NCBI GenBank assembly: GCA_018401615.1
Contig: JAGYKN010000003.1
Span: 28,423-92,422 of the forward strand
Direction: 5' to 3'
Source: Burkholderiaceae bacterium
GTDB taxonomy: Bacteria > Pseudomonadota > Gammaproteobacteria > Burkholderiales > Burkholderiaceae_A
DNA: 64,000 bases
The notes below the pieces were generated by a model that was given only the letters and a program-made list of their open reading frames with translations, did not search any database and was not told the DNA's origin. Of the stretch, positions 7,407-15,723 are shown piece by piece. A program made the translations under genes and the position numbers. The first letter of the stretch is position 1. Every line of letters begins with the position of its first letter.

Positions 7407-8687
7407 ATGGATATTTTTTTTCTCCTCCCCCTTTTCTTGCTCCTCGCAGGACTCATGATCCGCCTCTGGTTGGGCCTTCGGCAGATTCGGCATGTGCGGC
7501 GTCACCGAGACACAGTGCCTCTTGCCTTTGAGAAACATGTGGCCCTGGCCGATCATCAACGGGCGGCGGACTACACCGTCTCGCGAACACAGTTCATGCT
7601 GGCATCAGCCCTCCTGTCGGCCCTATTTTTTCTCGGCTGGACGATTGTCGGGGGCCTAGGCCTTCTTCATACCGCTCTTGAGCGTTTTCTGGGCACTGGC
7701 CTCCTGCAACAAGTGATGTTTTTGGTGAGTTTTATCCTCGTCGGGCGCATCCTGACCGTGCCGCTGTCGTGGTGGGCGACTTTCCGTATTGAAGATCGGT
7801 TCGGCCTCAATCGCCGGAGCCTGCGCCTATGGATGGGAGATGGGGTCAAATCCTTTCTCCTTCTCACCCTCATTGGTCTGCCAACGCTCACGGCGGGGCT
7901 CTGGCTCATGGGCGAGGTGGGACAGACTTGGTGGCTGTGGGCCTGGGGACTCACGATGGTCTTTATCTTGCTGCAGTTACAGGTCTACCCAGCAGTCATT
8001 GCTCCCCTTTTTAACGACTTTAAACCGCTGCGTGATCCATCTCTACAGTCCAGAGTGGACTCACTGATGAGGCGCTGCGGCTTTGTGTTTAAGGGCCTTT
8101 TTGTAATGGACAGCAGCCGCAGAAGCAGCCACGGGAATGCCTACTTTACGGGGCTGGGCCCGTCAAAACGGGTTGTCTTCTTTGACACGCTCTTGTCTCT
8201 GCTCTCGCCAGCAGAGATTGATGCTGTCTTGGCGCACGAACTGGGCCATTTTCGGCGCCGTCACATCCCAAAATACCTGGGCATCATTTTTTTGCTCACT
8301 GGCGTGAGCCTGGCTGGTCTGAGTCTTGCAGCCAATGCGCCCGGTTTCTATACCGGGCTCGGCGTGACTCCGCCATCCTCAATTGATCAAAATCCCGCCC
8401 TCACCCTGGCTCTCCTGGTGCTGGTCGTGCCCCTTTTTGCCCCCTTCATATCGCCGTTTTTGGCCAGTTACCTTCGCCGAAACGAGTTTGAGGCGGATGC
8501 CTATGCAGGTGAGCATGCCAACAGCGAGGACCTAGCCAGTGCTCTTATAAAGCTCTATCGGAACAATGCCAGTACGCTCACACCAGATCCAATCTATATG
8601 CGCTTCTACCACTCTCACCCAACAGTCGCAGAGCGCCTGAGACGACTGCGGGCCATAGACGCCGCTGTTATCCCTAATGCGGGCTAA
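7407..8687 (+). CDS. M48 (Ste24/CAAX-type) membrane zinc peptidase
   Basis: Integral-membrane protease of 426 residues with several hydrophobic segments in the N-terminal half (CAAX-protease N-terminal region) and an M48 catalytic domain. The zinc site HELGH is near residue 276 and the third ligand motif EFEADAYA near residue 359. Likely role is quality control of membrane proteins, as for Ste24/HtpX-type enzymes. No strong ribosome site precedes the ATG. The 149-base gap to the divergent dehydrogenase should hold promoters for both, but I see no clear box. Its last 14 bases overlap the end of the convergent ABC ATPase gene. Confidence 0.9.
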   Translation: MDIFFLLPLFLLLAGLMIRLWLGLRQIRHVRRHRDTVPLAFEKHVALADHQRAADYTVSRTQFMLASALLSALFFLGWTIVGGLGLLHTALERFLGTGLLQQVMFLVSFILVGRILTVPLSWWATFRIEDRFGLNRRSLRLWMGDGVKSFLLLTLIGLPTLTAGLWLMGEVGQTWWLWAWGLTMVFILLQLQVYPAVIAPLFNDFKPLRDPSLQSRVDSLMRRCGFVFKGLFVMDSSRRSSHGNAYFTGLGPSKRVVFFDTLLSLLSPAEIDAVLAHELGHFRRRHIPKYLGIIFLLTGVSLAGLSLAANAPGFYTGLGVTPPSSIDQNPALTLALLVLVVPLFAPFISPFLASYLRRNEFEADAYAGEHANSEDLASALIKLYRNNASTLTPDPIYMRFYHSHPTVAERLRRLRAIDAAVIPNAG

Positions 8688-9465
8688 TCTGAGCTGCAGA
8701 GGCCTCTGCCCCCAACTGCCCAAGAAGGGCGGCCTGCAGCGTCTGCCCGGCATGGAGTGTCATGAATTCATCGATTGAGCCGTCGAACCTGACCCGACCG
8801 CCTGCCAAGAGCACGAGCCTGTCGGCAATGCCCACCTCCTCGATGAGGTGAGTGGCCCAGAGGGCGCATTTGTCCTCTAGCCGACAGAGCGCCCTCACCT
8901 TCTCGAGAATCTGCTGGCGAGATGCAGGGTCGAGACCAACCGTCGCCTCGTCGAGCAGAAGAACATGAGGCTCGTGCAAGAGGGCACGGACCAGTTCAAC
9001 CTTGCGCCGAGTGCCGCCAGACAGGCTCCGAACAACCGCCCTGCTTTGGGCCTGAAGGCCGAAGAGTCCCAACTCTTTGAGAATGCGATCGCGTGCAAGC
9101 CCACGAGAAAGGCCATGCAGGTCGGTGTGAAAGAGGAGGTTATCCATGACTGAGAGGTCCACATCGAGTGCCGGCTGCTGAAAGACCACGCCGAGGTGCG
9201 AGAGGGCATCGGCTGGCCTTCGACCCATGTCCACGCCCAGAATCTCGATCTGACCTAGATCCGGTGTAAAGAGGCCGGTTAACATCTGGAACAGAGTGGT
9301 CTTACCAGCGCCGTTCGAGCCCAGGAGGGCAACCATCTCACCGGCACAGAGGTCAATGCTCACGCCATCAATGGCCACCCTGCCGGAGTAGGCTTTTTTC
9401 AGGCCTGAGGCCCGAAGCAGTGGTTTTGAGGCGGGGGCTCTCTGGACAGCGGTACCTGCCTTCAT
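8674..9465 (-). CDS. ABC transporter ATPase, PQQ-alcohol-oxidation-associated type
   Basis: ATP-binding subunit of 263 residues. Start at the ATG at 9465, preceded by GAGGGGTAGAC; a longer frame to 9582 would run into the divergent permease gene. Walker A GSNGAGKTT, Q-loop VVFQQPALD, signature LSGGTRRKVEL, Walker B VLLLDEATVGLD and H-loop ATHLIEEV are all present, so it should be active. It belongs with ABC-2-type exporters and resembles the ATPase found with PQQ-dependent alcohol dehydrogenase systems. Its probable partner is the permease encoded divergently 72 bases away. The transported substrate is unknown. Confidence 0.85.
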   Translation of the reverse strand: MKAGTAVQRAPASKPLLRASGLKKAYSGRVAIDGVSIDLCAGEMVALLGSNGAGKTTLFQMLTGLFTPDLGQIEILGVDMGRRPADALSHLGVVFQQPALDVDLSVMDNLLFHTDLHGLSRGLARDRILKELGLFGLQAQSRAVVRSLSGGTRRKVELVRALLHEPHVLLLDEATVGLDPASRQQILEKVRALCRLEDKCALWATHLIEEVGIADRLVLLAGGRVRFDGSIDEFMTLHAGQTLQAALLGQLGAEASAAQISPH

Positions 9466-9537
9466 GTCTACCCCTCGAACGAAATTGTTTTCAGAGTGTT
9501 CATAATAAGGTCCGCTCTCGCCTAAGGGGTTAAACGC

Positions 9538-10359
9538 TTGTCCATGAGCGTGTCGACACAAGAAAAAACATTCGCCCTTCACTGCCTGCGAGCTCTCCGC
9601 GGCGTGGTGGGGCGAGAGCTCGGACGCTTTGTCCGTCAGCCTGCCCGGCTCGGGTCAGCACTGGTTCGACCCCTGCTGTGGTTTGTTGTTTTCGCAGCCG
9701 GCTTCCATCAGGTGGTTGATGGTCTTGCGCAACCACCGTATACGGCTGATGTCACTTATCAGGAATACATTCTCCCAGGCCTGCTGGGCATGATTGCCCT
9801 GTTCAACGGAATGCAGAGCTCACTCTCGATGGTCTATGACCGAGAGATGGGCCTGATGAGACTCCTGTTGATTGCGCCGCTTGCCCGCGGCTGGTTGCTC
9901 GCCTTTAAGTTGGTTGCCTCGACTGTCCTGTCTGTTCTGCAGATGGCCCTTTTTCTGCTGATCACCCTGCTCTTTGGCATCCACACCAACCTCGTAGACA
10001 TTCCCCTTCTGTTTGCAACGCTGGTCGTGTCTGCGGCGCTCCTTGGTGCCTTCGGTCTTCTTTTATCAGTCTATGTTCGGCAGATCGAGAATTTCGCCGG
10101 TGCAATGAATTTCGTTATTTTTCCAATGTTTTTTATCAGTCCGGCCCTGTATCCCTTGTTTGGGGCTGAGAGTGATAAGCCAGTCTGGCTTGCAACGGCT
10201 GCGTGGTTCAACCCTTTTAGCCACGCTGTCGAGGCCATTCGATACGCCCTGCACGGCCAGATCAACCTTCTCTCATGGGCCGTTATGGTCGTCTGTCTTG
10301 CGGTCTTTTTTGCGGTGGCCAAGCGTGGCTACGATCCACAACGGGGTTGGTCAAGGTAG
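9538..10359 (+). CDS. ABC-2 type permease, PedC-like
   Basis: Membrane subunit of 273 residues with six hydrophobic segments in the ABC-2 layout. The motif ILPGLLGMIALFNGMQSS and the later MNFVIFPMFFISPALYPL are typical of the family. It resembles the PedC-like permeases encoded next to PQQ alcohol oxidation genes. A TTG at 9538 has a well-spaced AAGGGG; an ATG two codons on at 9544 is the alternative. It diverges from the ATPase gene and converges on pqqE (19-base gap). Whether it exports PQQ, an alcohol or something else is not known. Confidence 0.83.
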   Translation: MSMSVSTQEKTFALHCLRALRGVVGRELGRFVRQPARLGSALVRPLLWFVVFAAGFHQVVDGLAQPPYTADVTYQEYILPGLLGMIALFNGMQSSLSMVYDREMGLMRLLLIAPLARGWLLAFKLVASTVLSVLQMALFLLITLLFGIHTNLVDIPLLFATLVVSAALLGAFGLLLSVYVRQIENFAGAMNFVIFPMFFISPALYPLFGAESDKPVWLATAAWFNPFSHAVEAIRYALHGQINLLSWAVMVVCLAVFFAVAKRGYDPQRGWSR

Positions 10360-10378
10360 CGTGAGCGGGGCGCAGGAA

Positions 10379-11536
10379 TTAATCCTGCAACTGCCTGACC
10401 AACGACTCTTCACGGGTCCGAAAGACGACGGGGAACTCACGCCGATCTTGGGCCCTCTCAACGATGCTGATCACCTTTTCATGGTGCTCCGACTTGCTGC
10501 AGACCGGATCAGCCTCGCTGGCATCTCCCGTGATGAGAAAGGCCTGGCACCGACAACCGCCGAAATCCTTGTGCCGCTCATCACAGTCACGGCAAGGCGA
10601 TTTCATCCAACTCTCCCCCCGAAATCGATTAAAGGCCGAGCTGCTCTTCCAGATTTCCGAGATGGGCATGTCCTTGACGTTTGGCAGGAGGAGGCCGGGC
10701 AGGTCGCGTGCGTTGTGACACGGCATGGCCAGTCCGTCTGGCGCGATGGTCATAAACACCGATCCCCAGCCATTCATGCAGGCCTTCGGACGATCTTCAT
10801 AGTAATCGGGGACAACAAACAGAACCTTGCATTGGGTGCGGCCGCCCCTGGCCACCTGCTCTGCCCGGTACGCAGCCACCTCGGCCTCGGCCGTTTGAAG
10901 CGCCTCGCGTGTGGGCATGAGCTGGTCTCGGTTGAGCCAGGCCCACCCATAAAACTGGGTATTTGCGAGTTCTAGGTACTCCGCTTCGAGCTCCACAGCC
11001 ATGTCAATGATCTGGCGAACATGCGGAAGGTTGTGTCGATGGAGCACGCAATTCATGACCATCGGCCAGCCGAATTCTTTGATCGTCTTGGCGACCTCCT
11101 GCTTGAGGGCGAATGTCTTCGTATGACTCAGGAAGTCGTTGAGCTCCTTCGTGGAATCTTGAAATGAGAGCTGAACATGATCCAGCCCTGCATCTCTTAG
11201 GCGCCGGGCGCGTGCCTTGGTGAGTCCAATGCCAGACGTGATGAGATTGGTGTAGAAGCCAAGGCGGTGGGCCTCCTGCACGATCTCCTCAAGGTCATCT
11301 CTTATCAGGGGTTCTCCACCGGAAAAACCAAGCTGTGCGGCACCGAGGCTGCGAGCCTGGGTGATGACATCGACCCATTGTGCGGTGGAGAGCTCGTCCT
11401 TTAGGGATGCGAACTGAATGGGGTTGTAGCAGAAAACGCAATGCAGCGGGCATTTGTAGGTCAGTTCTGCCAGCAGCCAGAGCGGTGGTCCAGAGGCGAC
11501 AGCTTCGGGCCCGGCTGACTCACTCAATCCAGCCAC
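10379..11536 (-). CDS. pqqE: PQQ synthesis radical SAM protein PqqE
   Basis: Radical SAM enzyme of 385 residues that, with PqqD, links the glutamate and tyrosine side chains of PqqA in the first step of PQQ synthesis. The cluster motif is CPLHCVFC (C29, C33, C36), followed by FSGGEPL. The C-terminal SPASM cysteines are visible in CMNGWGSVF, MPCHNARD, CRDCDERHKDFGGCRC and VCSKSEHH. The start is GTG, 17 bases inside pqqD, so the two are probably co-translated. Confidence 0.97.
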   Translation of the reverse strand: MAGLSESAGPEAVASGPPLWLLAELTYKCPLHCVFCYNPIQFASLKDELSTAQWVDVITQARSLGAAQLGFSGGEPLIRDDLEEIVQEAHRLGFYTNLITSGIGLTKARARRLRDAGLDHVQLSFQDSTKELNDFLSHTKTFALKQEVAKTIKEFGWPMVMNCVLHRHNLPHVRQIIDMAVELEAEYLELANTQFYGWAWLNRDQLMPTREALQTAEAEVAAYRAEQVARGGRTQCKVLFVVPDYYEDRPKACMNGWGSVFMTIAPDGLAMPCHNARDLPGLLLPNVKDMPISEIWKSSSAFNRFRGESWMKSPCRDCDERHKDFGGCRCQAFLITGDASEADPVCSKSEHHEKVISIVERAQDRREFPVVFRTREESLVRQLQD

Positions 11537-11783
11537 GATGATGCGCCTCCTCTAGCAGCGAGATTATTTCTGGCTCAATGCCCTGGGTCTCAAAGACTGT
11601 CTCGAGCTCCCTGACGACGTCACCAACCTGATGCGCTCCGTCACAACGTCTGAGTACCTCGGCCGCACTCTGGTTTAGCTGGACCATTCCCTCGGGGTAG
11701 AGCAGGACCCATCTATCCTGAGCGGGCTCAAACTGCAGGCGAAACTGCCTCGATAAGGTGGGGTGCAGCGGCAACTGAGTCAT
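11520..11783 (-). CDS. pqqD: PQQ synthesis peptide chaperone PqqD
   Basis: An 87-residue RiPP-recognition protein that binds PqqA and presents it to Pqq[22 protein letters not shown] is the conserved strand-helix core. It overlaps pqqC by ATGA and pqqE by 17 bases, so stoichiometric translation of the three is likely. Confidence 0.96.
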   Translation of the reverse strand: MTQLPLHPTLSRQFRLQFEPAQDRWVLLYPEGMVQLNQSAAEVLRRCDGAHQVGDVVRELETVFETQGIEPEIISLLEEAHHRGWIE

Positions 11784-12514
11784 TTACAAGCTTGCTCGAT
11801 GGCATCCAACATTGACCAAAGGATATCGAGTTTGAACTGCAGAATATCGAGGGCCCGGTGTTGCTGGGAACGGGTCTGAAAATAGTCAAGGGTCACACGA
11901 AGACCATGCTCAACATCTCTGTCCGCAAGCGGGATCCGACTCCGAAAGTAGGTCATCCCAGCTGACTGGATCCACGGATAGTGCTTGGGCCAGCTGGCCA
12001 GGCGGTCTTTGTGGATCTGGGGAGCAAACATCTCGGTCAGAGAGGAGCAGACAGACTCCTGCCAGGCAGACTGGAGCGCGAAATTAACGTAGGCGTCGCA
12101 GGCAAACCTTACGCCCGGTGCAACCCCAGAGAGTGACCAGAGTTCATGACGAGGTATTCCGACAGCCTCGCCTAGCTTTGTCCACGCCTCAAGCCCACCA
12201 GCTGAGGAGTCACTATAGTGCCCACTGCCGTCGTGGTCGAGGATGCGCTTTATCCACTCTCGTCGGTGCTCACGGTCCGGCATGTTTGCCAGAATTGCAG
12301 CATCTTTTCTGGGTATACAGCTCTGGTAGTAAAACCGATTGGCGACCCAGCAGCGAATCTCTTCGGGGCTGCATTCGCCCGAGTTCAGACGGACATTAAA
12401 TGGGTGATGGATGTGATATGCCTTGCCCCTCTCGCGCAGTTGGGCCTCAAACTCGACGGCAGTCCAGGGTGCTTGATCCTGATCAGGTACAGGCGATGTG
12501 GTGGCTAATTCCAT
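11780..12514 (-). CDS. pqqC: Pyrroloquinoline-quinone synthase PqqC
   Basis: Cofactorless oxidase of 244 residues that carries out the final ring closure and oxidation to PQQ. The family strings [42 protein letters not shown] and DHDGSG are all present, and full length fits the family. It lies 43 bases after pqqB and overlaps pqqD by four bases. Confidence 0.97.
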   Translation of the reverse strand: MELATTSPVPDQDQAPWTAVEFEAQLRERGKAYHIHHPFNVRLNSGECSPEEIRCWVANRFYYQSCIPRKDAAILANMPDREHRREWIKRILDHDGSGHYSDSSAGGLEAWTKLGEAVGIPRHELWSLSGVAPGVRFACDAYVNFALQSAWQESVCSSLTEMFAPQIHKDRLASWPKHYPWIQSAGMTYFRSRIPLADRDVEHGLRVTLDYFQTRSQQHRALDILQFKLDILWSMLDAIEQACK

Positions 12515-12557
12515 TATTGGGTCTGATGGGTCTGATAAAGAATCATAAAACCAGCCT

Positions 12558-13475
12558 CTAAAGACTCAGTGCCATGCCATCAAAGGCGACCTCGATGCCG
12601 TGGTCGTCTAGCTCTCGGCGCTCTGCGGAGTCTTCTATGAGGATCGGATTTGTATTGTTGATATGGATGAGAACCTTGCGAACGTGGCCTGGGAGGCGGC
12701 TTAGTTGGGTGATCATTCCGCCCTCTCCGCTCTGCGGAAGGTGTCCCATGTCGAGGGCTGATTTCCGAGAGAGGCCCTGGCGGCTCATCTCATCATTTGT
12801 CCAGAAGGTTCCATCAACCATGACCACCTGGCATGTCGCCATGTGCTCCAGTAGGACGGGGGAGACAGTCGCAAGCCCAGGTGCATAGAATGCCCTGGCG
12901 CCATTTAACCGGTTGGTGATGAGAAGGCCAATGTTGTCCCCAACCCGAGGACGGCTCCTATGAGGTGAATACGGGGGTGGCTTTGACTCCAAGGCAACTG
13001 CCTGAAGACCTATCTCCGGCATGCCGTCGATGGCGGGGGCAGGCCCATCAAGCGGCAGGGTGACAGGGGCCACACCACAGTAGTGCGACAGGATGGCGGT
13101 GATGGGAAATCCGGAACCAAGGTCCGAAAAGACCTCCTCAGTGGCCATGATGGGCAGCGGCGAGTCGCGCTCTCTGAGCATCAGCAGTCCGGTCACATGG
13201 TCAATTTGGGCATCCATGAGGAGAACGGCCTTGATTCTGCTGTCTCGGGTGGAGCGGCTAGGCTGCAGGGCGGCCGTCTGGGCGATCTGGGTGAGGACGT
13301 CGGGGGAAGCATTTACCAGGAGCCAATCTTCACCATCTTGACTCAAGGCAATGGAGGACTGTGTTCTGGATGTCGCCCTGACTGTGCCTCGTCGAAACCC
13401 TCCGCAATTTGCACAATTGCAGTTCCATTGAGGAAAGCCACCACCAGCAGCAGAGCCGAGAACCTGTATGAGCAT
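12558..13475 (-). CDS. pqqB: PQQ synthesis protein PqqB (metallo-beta-lactamase fold)
   Basis: A 305-residue MBL-fold protein acting in PQQ formation; family work points to oxidation of the cross-linked tyrosine. The N-terminus [17 protein letters not shown] has the usual cysteine cluster, and [13 protein letters not shown] is the metal-binding turn. It is the first large gene after pqqA and is separated from it by a hairpin that may limit its transcription. Confidence 0.96.
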   Translation of the reverse strand: MLIQVLGSAAGGGFPQWNCNCANCGGFRRGTVRATSRTQSSIALSQDGEDWLLVNASPDVLTQIAQTAALQPSRSTRDSRIKAVLLMDAQIDHVTGLLMLRERDSPLPIMATEEVFSDLGSGFPITAILSHYCGVAPVTLPLDGPAPAIDGMPEIGLQAVALESKPPPYSPHRSRPRVGDNIGLLITNRLNGARAFYAPGLATVSPVLLEHMATCQVVMVDGTFWTNDEMSRQGLSRKSALDMGHLPQSGEGGMITQLSRLPGHVRKVLIHINNTNPILIEDSAERRELDDHGIEVAFDGMALSL

Positions 13476-13491
13476 AGGATTGGGGGATTAC

Positions 13492-13533
13492 AAAAAGAAG
13501 AAGGGTGCACGGCTGTTACACGCGTGCACCCTT
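13492..13533 (-). terminator. Hairpin attenuator between pqqA and pqqB
   Basis: Perfect 11-bp inverted repeat: AAGGGTGCACG (13501-13511) against CGTGCACCCTT (13523-13533), loop of 11 bases. On the minus strand it is followed by CTTCTTTTT. The T tract is interrupted, so partial termination is likely; that would allow much more pqqA than pqqBCDE transcript. Confidence 0.75.
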
Positions 13534-13548
13534 CGGATCCATTTTGCC

Positions 13549-13623
13549 TTAACGATTGGCAATGTACATGGTGATTTCAAAGCCAAAGCGCAGATCTGTA
13601 AACGCAGGCGTTGTCCATTTCAT
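13549..13623 (-). CDS. pqqA: PQQ precursor peptide PqqA
   Basis: A 24-residue peptide, the substrate from which PQQ is made. The conserved core reads [12 protein letters not shown], with the glutamate (E16) and tyrosine (Y20) three residues apart as required. The ATG at 13623 has a strong ribosome site (AAAGGAGT, 8 bases upstream), in keeping with high expression. The 213 bases between it and cysM contain no other gene I can support and should hold the pqq promoter. Confidence 0.97.
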   Translation of the reverse strand: MKWTTPAFTDLRFGFEITMYIANR

Positions 13624-13836
13624 CTTGGGACTCCTTTTAAAAGTTAACTCTAGTCAAAACGTGACAAGGAATTTAAGACCACCCCGCAACCTTATCACTT
13701 TCACCCGACGGGCTGCGACTCAGGGGTTTCCCTAGACGCTGCCCCGGGGGTGAGAACCCGCACATTCGAGGAGCAATCATCTTGAGCCCGAGGATCTCAA
13801 TGCTGCCTGGGCTGGCCCTCTCACCGGATCTGAGTC

Positions 13837-14739
13837 CTACCCCGGGAAGATCCCCATCGAGAGATACCGATCCCCCCGATCGCACACAATAAAGACCACC
13901 GTGGCGTTCTCAAGCTGAGCAGCCACCCGCATGGCAATGAGCGCGGCTCCTGCAGCAGAGGGGCCGCAGAACAGGCCCTCCACCCTTGCAAGTTCCCGAC
14001 CCATCTCCTCGGCATCGGCCTGGGTGATCTCCTCAATCTGGTCGATGAATGCTTTCTGTCGAATGGCAGGAACGTAGGCTGGCGCCCATTTCCGAATTCC
14101 AGGAATCGAAGAGCCATCTGATGGCTGTGCCCCGATGATCCGAACCCCCGGATTGCGCTCTTTTAGATACCGTGAGACCCCCGTGATGGTGCCCGTTGTG
14201 CCCATGGCAGAGACAAAATGTGTCACCCGCCCCTCGGTGTCACGCCAGATCTCAGGGCCGGTGGCCTCGTAATGGGCCAACCAATTGTCGTCGTTGGCAA
14301 ACTGGTTGAGCACCCTGCCCTTGCCCTGGGCCTCCATCTCGAGGGCCAGGTCCCTGGCCCCCTCCATGCCCACCTGTTGGGTCACCAGCAGGAGCTCGGC
14401 GCCATAGGCCTTCATGGACTGTCGGCGCTCCAGAGAGAGGTTCTCCGGCATGATCAGCACCATCCGATAGCCACGAATGGCCGCGGCCATTGCAAGCGCA
14501 ATTCCGGTGTTGCCACTGGTGGCCTCGATCAGGGTGTCCCCAGGTGCAATCTCGCCCCTGAGTTCGGCACGCGTGATCATGGAGATCGCTGCCCGATCCT
14601 TCACCGAGCCGGCCGGATTATTGCCCTCGAGCTTGCCAAGGATGAGATTGCCACGTCTGGCCTGCTCGGCGCCCGCGATGCGGGCAAGACTCACCAGGGG
14701 CGTCCTGCCAATCACTCCTTCCATGGTCGTGATCGCCAT
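13837..14739 (-). CDS. cysM: Cysteine synthase B
   Basis: PLP-dependent O-acetylserine sulfhydrylase of 300 residues. The lysine that binds PLP is in NPAGSVKDRAA, the substrate loop is ATSGNTGIAL, and the phosphate-binding glycine loop is GTTGTITG. The string around ERRQSMKAYGAEL fits CysM rather than CysK. Its start lies three bases after the oxyR stop, so the two genes are probably one transcript, which would tie cysteine supply to peroxide response (inference). Confidence 0.93.
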   Translation of the reverse strand: MAITTMEGVIGRTPLVSLARIAGAEQARRGNLILGKLEGNNPAGSVKDRAAISMITRAELRGEIAPGDTLIEATSGNTGIALAMAAAIRGYRMVLIMPENLSLERRQSMKAYGAELLLVTQQVGMEGARDLALEMEAQGKGRVLNQFANDDNWLAHYEATGPEIWRDTEGRVTHFVSAMGTTGTITGVSRYLKERNPGVRIIGAQPSDGSSIPGIRKWAPAYVPAIRQKAFIDQIEEITQADAEEMGRELARVEGLFCGPSAAGAALIAMRVAAQLENATVVFIVCDRGDRYLSMGIFPG

Positions 14740-14741
14740 GG

Positions 14742-15710
14742 TCAGGTGGCCCCTCCCGACTTGGTCTTCTTAGATGGCTTAGACGGCTTGGCAAGCTTGG
14801 TGCAGCCAGGAAGGTCCACCGACAACACGATGTCGCGAAGACACTCCACAGCAGGCAGTCTTGCGAAACTCTTTCGCCAGATCAACGAGACGCGACGCGT
14901 GGGGATGGGGTCAGCAAAGGAGAGCATGGTGAGCAGTGGGTCGGTCGGGGCCGAGAGCACCGCCATCTTCGGCAAGACCGTGATCCCAAGGCCCGAGGCC
15001 ACCATATGACGAATCGTCTCCAGAGAGCTGCCCTCGAATGTCTTTTGGATACCAGCAGAACTCTGCGACAGCCGTGCAGCCTCGGGGCAGACTTCTAAGA
15101 CCTGGTCTCGAAAGCAGTGGCCCACCCCCAAGAGCAGCATGGTCTCAGCCTTCAAATCATTTGGCGGCACGCTGCCACGTGCCTCCCAGCCGTGGCCCTT
15201 TGGCACCGCAATTAGAAATTCCTCGTCATAGAGCGGCAGGATATCAAGACCAGCTGCATCAAATGGTTCGGCCAGAATCGCCACATCGATCTCACCGGTT
15301 CGAAGCTGTTCGAGGAGCTTGATCGTGTAGTTCTCCGAGAGGATCAGGGGCATCTCGGGATGCTTGCGGATGAGTTGCTTGATGATTCGTGGAAGCAGGT
15401 AGGGCCCAATGGTGTAGATGACGCCCACCTTCAAGGGACCAAGCAAGGGGTCACGCCCTTGGGCCGCAAGTTGGCCCAACATCGCGACCTCATCGAGCAC
15501 ACGTTGTGCTTGAACCACCAGTCGATCGCCAATCGGCGTGAGGCTCACCTCTGAGCCGCCTCGCTCGAAGATCTGCGTGCCCAATTCTCCCTCGAGTTTT
15601 TTCACACTCACCGACAGGGTCGGCTGACTCACGAAACATGCATCTGCCGCGCGCCCGAAGTGCCGCTCGCGGGCCACGGCAACGATGTATCGAAGTTCTG
15701 TCAACGTCAT
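14742..15710 (-). CDS. oxyR: Hydrogen-peroxide sensing regulator OxyR
   Basis: LysR-type regulator of 322 residues. It has an N-terminal winged helix (TELRYIVAVARERHFGRAADACFVSQPTLS split over residues 4-33) and an effector domain. The redox pair is exactly conserved: GHCFRDQVLEVC places cysteines at 199 and 208, the same numbers as in E. coli OxyR. The active-site threonine/histidine region and SLETIRHMVASGLGITVLP also match. The C-terminus has an extra lysine-rich tail. It sits 14 bases from recG, an arrangement common in proteobacteria. Confidence 0.93.
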   Translation of the reverse strand: MTLTELRYIVAVARERHFGRAADACFVSQPTLSVSVKKLEGELGTQIFERGGSEVSLTPIGDRLVVQAQRVLDEVAMLGQLAAQGRDPLLGPLKVGVIYTIGPYLLPRIIKQLIRKHPEMPLILSENYTIKLLEQLRTGEIDVAILAEPFDAAGLDILPLYDEEFLIAVPKGHGWEARGSVPPNDLKAETMLLLGVGHCFRDQVLEVCPEAARLSQSSAGIQKTFEGSSLETIRHMVASGLGITVLPKMAVLSAPTDPLLTMLSFADPIPTRRVSLIWRKSFARLPAVECLRDIVLSVDLPGCTKLAKPSKPSKKTKSGGAT

Positions 15711-15723
15711 GCCAAAACCCTCA

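Noticed and set aside
13673..13885. 70-residue minus-strand frame between pqqA and cysM
   Set aside because: It overlaps the cysM end, has no family resemblance and no ribosome site.
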